From positions 124,001-188,000 of the forward strand of contig NZ_NRSJ01000002.1 in the NCBI RefSeq assembly GCF_016584085.1: 64,000 nucleotides of DNA, given 5' to 3'. Below, one piece after another: positions 26,968-33,339 of the stretch; the stretch's first letter is position 1; the number at the start of each line of letters is the position of its first letter. A program made the position numbers and the translations under genes. Source of the stretch: Halochromatium glycolicum. Its GTDB lineage: Bacteria > Pseudomonadota > Gammaproteobacteria > Chromatiales > Chromatiaceae. The notes beneath the pieces were generated by a model, which made no database searches, had not been told where the DNA came from, and saw only the letters and a program-made list of their open reading frames with translations.

Positions 26968-28023
26968 TGCCGCACACCTCCGCACCAAACGCGTCCACTT
27001 CCAAACCGCCTCATAGCTTCCGCCAGCCAGCAGCCCGCTCAACAACCAGTCCTAACCCCATATCCAACCACCACGACACCGGCTACAAAGAGCTCTTCAG
27101 CCACCCTGAATTCGTCCAACAGCTCATCGAAGGCTTCGCCCCGCCCGAGATCGCCGCCCTGATGGACTTCAGCACCCTCAGGAACCACAGCGGCAATTAC
27201 ATCACCCGGCTGTTCGAGGAGAGATTCGAAGACGTCGTCTGGTCGCTCGAGGTGCACTGGCAAGGCCTTACCCAGCGCCTGTTTCTCTATCTCCTGATCG
27301 AATTCCAATCCACCGTCGATCCCTCTATGCCTTTGCGCATGCTGCACTACGTCGCTTGCTTCTACCAACACCTGATCAAGACCAAGGTCACCACGCTCGC
27401 TCAAGGGCTGCCCCCAATCCTGCCGATCGTGCTCTACAATGGACTCGATCGCTGGAGCGCCGCTGATGACATCAGCGAGCAAATCCGCCCTGAGCCACCG
27501 CAGTTCCTCCGCGCCTGCCAACCCCACCTGCGCTATTACTTGATTGACGAAGGGCGCTACACTTCCGAAGCAGCTCAGCGCCATCGACAGCCCGCTCAGT
27601 GGCCTCTTCCAGGTCGAGATCGCCTCAGGCGATCGCGCCTCCCTGCAAGCCGCCGTCGATCGGCTGGTGCGCCTGATCCAGGCTGACCCCAACAAGGCCC
27701 GCCTTGATCGGCTCATCACCCGCTGGCTCAAGCGTCATCTTCAGCGCCTTGGCGCGAAGATCGACCTCACACAGGTTCATTCACTCATCGAGGACAAAGC
27801 GATGTTGGCCGAAAACCTACAACACTGGGCAGAACGCGAGCGCGAAGAAGGCCAAAAAGCAGGCGTGGAGGGCACCCTCCGCAAACTCATCACCCTCAAA
27901 TTCGGCGAGATACCGGAGTCGGCATCCAAGCGCCTGGAGCAAGCCACGGACGAGCAACTGGACGCCTGGGTCGAGCAGATCCTCAGCGCCAACTCGCTCG
28001 ACGACCTCTTCACGACAAGGTGA
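26967..28023 (+). pseudogene. Rpn/YhgA-like nuclease gene (type C) with a +1 frameshift
   Basis: The first frame, in the stretch before about 27570, encodes TGYKELFSHPEFVQQLIEGF, then LFLYLLIEFQSTVDPSMPLR and ILPIVLYNGLDRWSAADDIS. This is the PF04754/YhgA-like transposase fold with its Glu-x-Gln. At about 27565-27575 (TCCGAAGCAGCTCAGC) one extra base shifts the frame. The remaining about 150 codons continue in the next frame to 28023 (LSAIDSPLSGLFQVEIASGD and so on). The homology is continuous across the shift, so the full gene would be about 350 codons. A start is likely near 26967, just after the PIN gene stop. Confidence 0.8.
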
Positions 28024-28105
28024 TGGCCGCGCCAGCCTCGAGCGCGAGCCCGCGCACGCTCATCACCACCATGCGCCTGCTAACTAGCTAGGCTAAACCA
28101 GATTG
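28003..28105 (+). repeat. Rpn 3'-flank repeat, copy 2
   Basis: This copy covers the last codons of the frameshifted type C gene, its TGA and about 80 bp of flank ending GCTAGGCTAAACCAGATTGG. It is nearly identical to copy 3 at 29149-29255. The same end sequence leads into the start codon of the type B gene at 28103. Confidence 0.88.
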
Positions 28106-29122
28106 GCGACCACCGAGACCAACACCGACAACACCCCGGCTGCAACGGGCTCACCCAAGCGCGACCAGGACAGCCCCTGGAAAGAAGCCCTCGAACGCTT
28201 CTTCCCCGAGTTCCTCGCGCTGTTATTCCCGGACATCCACGCCGAGATCGACTGGAGCACCCCCTACCGCTCGCTCGACAGCGAGCTGCAGCAGATCACC
28301 GGCGACGCCGACAGCGGCCGACGCTACGCCGACAAACTCATCGATGTGCGCACCCGCGAAGGTCACGACCTCTGGGTGCTGGTCCACGCGGAAGTGCAGG
28401 GTGCGGCCCAAACCGCGTTCGCCAAGCGCATGTTCCAGTACAACTACCGCATCCGTGACCGCCACAACCGTTCAGTCGTCAGCCTCGCCGTGCTCAGCGA
28501 CACCAATCGCCAGTTTCGCCCCGCGAGCTACGAAGACGGGCGTTGGGGTTGTCGCCTCCTGTTTGAGTTTCCAACGGTCAAACTACTCGACTACACCGAA
28601 CCCGAGCGCTGGGCAGAACTGGAAGCCAGCGACAACGTCTTCGCCCTAGTGGTCATGGCGCAGATCCGCGCCAAAGTGACCGACGATGCCGAAACGCTCA
28701 AAGGCTGGAAATTCCGCCTCATCCGCATGCTGTACGAACGCGGCTACGAGCGCCCCTTGATCCTGCAACTCTTTCGCCTCATCGACTGGATGATCCGCCT
28801 GCCCGAGGGCCTTGAAGCGGACTTCCGCCAAGAACTTTATGCCTACGAGGAGCAACAACGCATGCCATACGTCACCACAGTTGAACAAGCCGGGATTGAT
28901 AAGGGCATCAAGATTGGCGAACAGCGTGGCGTCATCATCGGCGAACAGCGCGGCGTCGTCATAGGCGAAGCCAAAACACTCCTCCGCCAACTCACCCGCA
29001 AGTTCGGCCCTGACTGCGCCGAGCGCTACCGCGACCGCATCGAAGCGGCCGATGTCGAGCAGCTTGATGCCTGGCTAGATAACATCCTCACCGCCGAGAC
29101 CCCAGAAACCATCTTTCACTGA
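28103..29122 (+). CDS. Rpn-like PD-(D/E)XK nuclease (type B)
   Basis: This 339-residue protein uses a TTG start in the context GATTGGCGACC. The degenerate copy at 22516 has ATG at the same place. Landmarks are WKEALERFFPEFLALLFPDI, then the catalytic-like RRYADKLIDVRTREGHDLWV and LVHAEVQG (Asp then ExQ). These are followed by MFQYNYRIRDRH and KLLDYTEPERWAELEASDNV. Near the C-terminus are two GEQRGVxIGEQRGVVIGEA repeats and a helical tail ending AETPETIFH. The same ETPE.xFH ending occurs in the type C gene at 58727. It appears intact. A nuclease function is inferred from the fold. Confidence 0.8.
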   Translation: MATTETNTDNTPAATGSPKRDQDSPWKEALERFFPEFLALLFPDIHAEIDWSTPYRSLDSELQQITGDADSGRRYADKLIDVRTREGHDLWVLVHAEVQGAAQTAFAKRMFQYNYRIRDRHNRSVVSLAVLSDTNRQFRPASYEDGRWGCRLLFEFPTVKLLDYTEPERWAELEASDNVFALVVMAQIRAKVTDDAETLKGWKFRLIRMLYERGYERPLILQLFRLIDWMIRLPEGLEADFRQELYAYEEQQRMPYVTTVEQAGIDKGIKIGEQRGVIIGEQRGVVIGEAKTLLRQLTRKFGPDCAERYRDRIEAADVEQLDAWLDNILTAETPETIFH

Positions 29123-29148
29123 GACGCGGCGCCAAGCGGCATCATCGA

Positions 29149-29255
29149 CGACCTCTTCACGACAAGGTGATGGCCGCGCCAGCCTCGAGCGCGAGCCCGC
29201 GCGCGCTCATCACCACCATGCGCCGGCTAACCAGCTAGGCTAAACCAGATTGGCG
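29149..29255 (+). repeat. Rpn 3'-flank repeat, copy 3
   Basis: This copy repeats the 28003-28105 sequence (GACGACCTCTTCACGACAAG and onward to GGCTAAACCAGATTGGCGAA) just after the type B gene. The pair 28003/29149 forms direct repeats of about 100 bp flanking that gene, so copy 2, the type B gene and copy 3 look like a duplicated or transposable unit. The following 130 bp before flaG hold no recognisable gene. Confidence 0.88.
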
Positions 29256-29388
29256 AACAGCGCAGCGCCAAGCCCGGCCTAAGCCCTCTGGCCGCTCGCT
29301 GGCTGCTCGGCGAGCACCGAGCCGCCAAACGCTCAAGACAGCACACACCCAGCCGCCAGGCGCCGAGCCCCCAGAAGCCCTCAAGCCC

Positions 29389-29772
29389 TCAAACCTGAAG
29401 ATTCACCCGGCCACCGCGGGCGGCTTGGGTCATCTCGGCGATCTGCTCGGCCAAGCGCATCACCTCCTCCGGTGGGATCTGGCGGATCACCTCGCCTGAT
29501 TCGCTATCCACAATGCGTGTGATCAGGCGCTCGCCGGGCGGCTCGCTCATCTCGAACTGCATGCCATAATTGTTCATCACCTCGTTCACGCGCCGGATCG
29601 GCTCTTCGAGATCACTGCGGCCTGGGGCCTGGTTGCTCTCGGCGTCACTCAGTCGACTGCCGGCGGCCGGCAGCGCCTGCAGCAAGCCCTCCAGAAGCTG
29701 GCGCGGGTTGAGTTGGTTGACCGGGGCACTATTCGGTGCGGTTTGGCTGATATCGGTGATGGCACTGGACAG
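29389..29772 (-). pseudogene. flaG: FlaG-family protein, copy with lost start codon
   Basis: From the codon at 29772 the frame reads SSAITDISQTAPNSAPVNQL and ends with FlaG features (RIVDSESGEVIRQIPPEEVM, then RLAEQIAE). It parallels the intact FlaG at 30837-31217 along its whole length. Where that gene has ATG, this copy has CTG. Upstream sequence is a DUF3368 fragment, not flagellar. An in-frame ATG at 29823 could give a fusion with 17 foreign residues, so translation is possible but the native start and promoter are gone. FlaG proteins influence filament length. Confidence 0.75.
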
Positions 29773-29784
29773 GGGAGTCCCCAA

Positions 29785-29937
29785 GTGCAGCCATTTGTGG
29801 TCAATACCTCGCCGCTCATCCATCTGGTGGAGGCTAGCCTGCTGCAGTTGCTCGCTGATGCAGCGCCGAGCGTTTGGGTGCCTGAGCCGGTTGCTCAGGA
29901 AATTCGCGCCTACGGGAAACATGCGCCAAGGGCTTGA
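29785..29937 (+). pseudogene. DUF3368 (PIN-like) toxin, N-terminal fragment
   Basis: From a GTG at 29785 the frame reads VQPFVVNTSPLIHLVEASLL, then SVWVPEPVAQEIRAYG. This is the N-terminal third of a DUF3368 PIN-fold toxin. Homology stops at about 29927, where sequence switches to an Rpn 3' fragment. It sits head to head with, and has truncated, the flaG copy on the other strand. Confidence 0.65.
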
Positions 29938-30229
29938 ACATTACCGCCGCCTGCGCGAGCCCAACCAAAGCGGCTGCTGGACACTGCTCGAACGACTCCA
30001 CCTCATCTTCCAACGCGAGGCATCCGAGATGGCCTACACCCTGCAAGACTTCATCCGCGAGACCCATGAACTGGTGATCGAAGACGCGCTCAAGCGCGAC
30101 CCCGACGCGATTCTCAAGCGTCTCGATCCCGAGCAACGGCTCAAAGGGCTCGACCCCGAGCAGCGACTCAAATGCCTCGACCCCGCCATCATCGAAGCCT
30201 GGCTGGCGAAACAGCGCCGAGATCAATGA
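29926..30229 (+). pseudogene. Rpn type D 3' fragment
   Basis: About 100 codons read LEHYRRLREPNQSGCWTLLE, then EMAYTLQDFIRETHELVIED and two LDPEQRLKGLDPEQRLK-type repeats before ending in AWLAKQRRDQ. This matches the C-terminal third of the gene at 59698-60534 (EMAYTLEDFLQETQTLMLEH and LKGLDPEERLKGLDP). There is no start or nuclease core. Confidence 0.75.
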
Positions 30230-30239
30230 GAGCGCTTCC

Positions 30240-30398
30240 GCCTTCCGACAACATCCACAAAAGTCCGGCTCGCTCCCGAAGTCTGGTTGGACAATGTCCG
30301 GTGTCGTAGCCACTCATCGAGCGACGATTCACCGCAGGAAAATCCCCAGGCTAGTGTTCGGTCGACAACGGTTGCGGTGGCAAAAGGCTCTGGGTCAT
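30240..30398 (-). pseudogene. GNAT toxin of a DUF1778-GNAT module, truncated and frameshifted
   Basis: On the - strand an ATG at 30398 starts MTQSLLPPQPLSTEH and then a stop. One missing T later, the frame reads DFSCGESSLDEWLRHRTLSN, then QTSGASRTFVDVVG. The CGExxLDxWLRxRxLxNQxSGASRTFV signature is typical of TacT-like GNAT toxins that acetylate aminoacyl-tRNA. The rest of the acetyltransferase is missing, cut at the Rpn fragment. Its start overlaps the antitoxin stop by 4 bases (ATGA), the ancestral operon arrangement. Confidence 0.65.
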
Positions 30399-30576
30399 GT
30401 CGTCCCGGTATCCCAGGGGGCCTCGATCGCCATCAGCCGCTCCAGACCGACATTGGGTGTCGGCGGTGCGTCGAGCGCAGCGAGGAATTGCTCAAATTGA
30501 TCCGCATCCAGACTGAAAAAGGCTCGGTCAAGCAGCACGGATTGGGCGCGCTCACAGGCGGCTTCTAGCATAAAGG
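30395..30576 (-). pseudogene. DUF1778 antitoxin, C-terminal part, cut by a REP sequence
   Basis: Codons before the stop at 30395 read MLEAACERAQSVLLDRAFFS, then LDADQFEQFLAALDAPPTPN and LERLMAIEAPW. This is the C-terminal half of a DUF1778 (TacA-like) antitoxin. The N-terminal ribbon-helix-helix is missing and is replaced exactly at the REP palindrome at 30577. Together with the GNAT remnant this is a dead TA module. Confidence 0.65.
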
Positions 30577-30599
30577 TCGCCCGCAAGCGGGCTCCTACA
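30577..30599. repeat. REP-like palindromic sequence
   Basis: Read on the - strand the site is TGTAGGAGCCCGCTTGCGGG followed by CGA, the widespread REP type of pseudomonads and other gammaproteobacteria. It has the imperfect palindrome GCCCGC-AA-GCGGGC at 30579-30592. Only one copy is seen in this window. The sequence 30600-30836 beyond it shows no recognisable gene. Confidence 0.75.
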
Positions 30600-30836
30600 G
30601 TGCTGACGGCCCAGGTGGCAGGATTAGGTGGCAGGAAAAGGGTCTCGGCATTTCTGCCGCAATGCACTAGAGCAAGCCACGAACGCGCAATTCCGCGGCA
30701 TCAGCCTCTTTGGCCTGAGCACAGGGGCCGCCACCCAGGCCGAAAACCGCAGCACACCGCTGGCTGCGATGCTTCAACCGCGGTGCTTCAACTGTGGTGT
30801 CTTGCAGCGCCCACCCGAGCAAAGCCCAGAACCGGC

Positions 30837-31217
30837 TCAGGCCTCCAGGTTGATGAGCCCGCCGCGCGCGGCCTGCATCTTATCCAGCTGCTCGGCGACC
30901 CGCAAGACTTCCTCCGGCGGCACCTGACGAATCAGCTCGCCGGACTCGCTATCCACGATGCGGATCACCATCCGCTCGCCCGGCGGCTCGGTGAGCTGGA
31001 ACTGCACGCCATACTCGCTCATGACCTCATTGACGCGCTGCACGGGCTCCTCGAGCTCGCTGACGCCGGGCGTCTGACTGCTCTCTGCCTCCGCCAGCAG
31101 GCTGCCGACGGTTGGAACCCCGTCCACCAGCGCCTCGATGCGCTGGCGCGGGTTCAGCTGACTGACCGGGGCGGTGTTCGGTGCCGTTTGGCTGATATCG
31201 GTAAGCGCGGTTGACAT
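30837..31217 (-). CDS. flaG: FlaG family protein
   Basis: This 126-residue protein has the FlaG core ELEEPVQRVNEVMSEYGVQF, then VIRIVDSESGELIRQVPPEE. FlaG is a small soluble protein encoded next to flagellin in polar-flagellate gammaproteobacteria and affects filament length. Here it is divergent from fliC rather than following it. The 317-bp gap to fliC holds the fliC promoter. A second, decapitated copy lies at 29389-29772. Confidence 0.88.
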   Translation of the reverse strand: MSTALTDISQTAPNTAPVSQLNPRQRIEALVDGVPTVGSLLAEAESSQTPGVSELEEPVQRVNEVMSEYGVQFQLTEPPGERMVIRIVDSESGELIRQVPPEEVLRVAEQLDKMQAARGGLINLEA

Positions 31218-31534
31218 GGCGTTCTGACTCCCTAGGTGACAAAGGCCGCAGGTGTGGCGTTGGTGCAGGAAGCGCCACAGGCTGCGAGGGCGAGACTGGT
31301 TCTAGGGGAAATATCGGCAGTTGGCGAGGAGACTTTAGCGCGGAGGGCCGCGGCTGAGAACAAGGGCAAAGAATCGACGGATTGATGCAATTTTCGGTCT
31401 CCTGCCCTTAAGTCTGGCGCGCTTCGGCCGTTAACCTAGGCAACGGCCAACAATGGTGCCGTTGCGGCAGGCCCGGCGATCAACGTGATACGCCTTTACC
31501 TGGCGCCTACACCACGTAACGGAAGGAGCGAACC
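31218..31534. promoter_or_regulatory. flaG-fliC divergent intergenic region
   Basis: This 317-bp gene-free interval between divergent flaG and fliC contains the sigma-28-like site at 31409-31434 for fliC. GGAAGGAGCG at about 31521-31530 is the fliC ribosome-binding site. No clear promoter was seen for flaG. Confidence 0.6.
31409..31434 (+). promoter_or_regulatory. Sigma-28 (FliA)-type promoter for fliC
   Basis: TAAGTCTG, 10 bp, then GCCGTTAA resembles the FliA consensus TAAAGTTT-N11-GCCGATAA, with one base less spacer. It lies about 100 bp upstream of the fliC ATG, on the correct strand. Class IV flagellin genes normally depend on FliA. Confidence 0.55.
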
Positions 31535-33232
31535 ATGTCCGTCATTAATACCAACATCACCTCGCTGATCGCCCAGCAGAACCTCGGCAAGAGCCAGAGC
31601 GACCTCACCACCGCGATGGAGCGCCTCTCCTCCGGTATGCGCATCAACAGCGCCAAGGACGACGCCGCTGGCCAGGCCATCGCTAACCGCTTCACTGCGC
31701 AGATCAATGGCCTTACCCAAGCCCAGCGCAACGCGAATGACGGTATCTCGATCGCGCAGACCAGCGAAGGCTCGCTCAATCAGATCAACGACAACCTGCA
31801 GACCATCCGCACGCTAACCGTGCAGGCGCAGAACGGGACCAACTCCGAGTCTGACCTGCAGTCCATCCAGGACGAGATCGATCAACGCCTGGCTGAAATC
31901 GACCGTATTTCGGCCGAGACCGATTTCAACGGCGAAAGGGTGCTCGCCGAAGGCGTTCAAGACCTGCGCGTGCAGGTTGGCGCCAATGATGGTCAGACCA
32001 TCGACATCGGTCTGCGCCAGGTAGACGTTTCCACCCTTAACCTGAGCGGCTTCAATGTCGATGGCGTTGGCACCGCGAACAGCCTGGCAACCGAGGGGCA
32101 GATAACGGCTGACGGATTCGTGGCCCAGAATGATGCCGCGAATTCTTACGTCAACGCGACATACAATAGCACTGCAAACGTTGCGAATGGCGGCGTTGGC
32201 CTGGCGCTGGCCCAGCTTGAAGATGGTGGAACGGTGACGGGAACCAACGCAACCGGTGACAACGTCACCTATACGTGGGATGCCGACACCGAGCTATTCA
32301 CTTTCAGTGAGACTCGGGGGGTCACTGCGGCTTCGTTTGCTGACACACTCACGCCAGCAACCGGTGAGACTGGCGCACTGACCATTGAGGGTCCGAGTGG
32401 TACGGTCGATGTGAATGTCGATTCCGCTGGCAATGTCACCCGTGCCGGCGATGGCGCAGCCCTCTACTTCAATTCGAGTACCGGTGACCTGACCGAGAAT
32501 AATACCGCAGGCTCCAACCTCGCCGCGATCAGTGACATTGCAGCCTTTATGGACGCAGGCACCGCCGCTGCCGGCGATATGACCATCCGTGACGGTTCGG
32601 TGAACTACGTCTCGACGACGACTGCGAACGAGATCGACGTCCAAAACGACACTCTGACCATGGCGGAACTCGAGGACAGGATGGAAGCCCGGGGTGATGC
32701 TAACCTAGTCGGTTACGACGTTGATGTGGACGGCGGTACCGGCAGTGGTGCGACCTACTCGTTCATCGCGGCCGGATTGTCGGACGGTGGTTCGACCCTC
32801 TTTGTCTCAGGATTTGACGCAGAGAAGATCGCGACGACAGCGACGGCGACCGTCTACCAGGGCGATGATGGCTCCTTCACCGATGGTGCAGCCAACCTTG
32901 TCTACGCGACTGAGAATGGAACGCTAACGTTTGATGAGGTGAGCGGTGCAACGGCAACGGAAAACCCGCTCGCAACCCTTGATGCAGCCTTGGCCAACGT
33001 TGATAGTCTGCGCTCCGAGCTTGGTGCGGTGCAGAACCGGTTCATGGATGCCATCACCAATCTGTCGACCAACACGACGAACCTCTCCGCTGCTCGCTCG
33101 CGCATCGAAGATGCCGACTATGCGGTGGAAGTCGCCAACATGACGCGGGCTCAGATCCTGCAGCAGGCCGGTACCAGCGTCCTGGCGCAAGCCAACCAGC
33201 TGCCGCAGAACGTGCTTTCTCTGCTGGGCTGA
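31535..33232 (+). CDS. fliC: Flagellin FliC
   Basis: This 565-residue protein has the conserved N-terminal D0/D1 region (MSVINTNITSLIAQQNLGKS, then RLSSGMRINSAKDDAAGQAI). The C-terminal D1/D0 region has NLSAARSRIEDADYAVEVAN and ends ANQLPQNVLSLLG. The central about 290 residues (roughly 180-470) are rich in Thr, Ser, Asn, Gly and Asp and would be surface exposed, offering many Ser/Thr for O-glycosylation. FliC forms the filament. It has a strong ribosome site, a sigma-28-like promoter and a good terminator, so it is monocistronic. fliD and fliS do not follow, and the next gene is an OGT-type glycosyltransferase. Confidence 0.98.
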   Translation: MSVINTNITSLIAQQNLGKSQSDLTTAMERLSSGMRINSAKDDAAGQAIANRFTAQINGLTQAQRNANDGISIAQTSEGSLNQINDNLQTIRTLTVQAQNGTNSESDLQSIQDEIDQRLAEIDRISAETDFNGERVLAEGVQDLRVQVGANDGQTIDIGLRQVDVSTLNLSGFNVDGVGTANSLATEGQITADGFVAQNDAANSYVNATYNSTANVANGGVGLALAQLEDGGTVTGTNATGDNVTYTWDADTELFTFSETRGVTAASFADTLTPATGETGALTIEGPSGTVDVNVDSAGNVTRAGDGAALYFNSSTGDLTENNTAGSNLAAISDIAAFMDAGTAAAGDMTIRDGSVNYVSTTTANEIDVQNDTLTMAELEDRMEARGDANLVGYDVDVDGGTGSGATYSFIAAGLSDGGSTLFVSGFDAEKIATTATATVYQGDDGSFTDGAANLVYATENGTLTFDEVSGATATENPLATLDAALANVDSLRSELGAVQNRFMDAITNLSTNTTNLSAARSRIEDADYAVEVANMTRAQILQQAGTSVLAQANQLPQNVLSLLG

Positions 33233-33270
33233 TCAGCCTGATGGCCTCAGCAAGAGGCTGAACGCGCTCA

Positions 33271-33297
33271 AAGGCCCCCGCCCTGGGGGCCTTTTTT
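33271..33297 (+). terminator. Rho-independent terminator of fliC
   Basis: A perfect 9-bp stem AAGGCCCCC / GGGGGCCTT with loop GCCCT is followed by a T run (TTTTTT in total with the stem end). It lies 38 bp after the fliC stop. Confidence 0.93.
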
Positions 33298-33339
33298 GTT
33301 TAGACTCAGCAGGAGGCCCTCCTACGAAAGAGTTCAACC

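Noticed and set aside
28103..28105. Starting the type B Rpn gene at a downstream ATG instead of TTG
   Set aside because: Homology with the degenerate copy at 22516, which has ATG at the same point, covers the first codons, so the TTG is the better start.
30600..30836. A continuation of the DUF1778 antitoxin N-terminus beyond the REP
   Set aside because: Codons beyond 30577 (for example TLFLPPNPATWAVSTVG) have no ribbon-helix-helix pattern, so the similarity ends at the REP.
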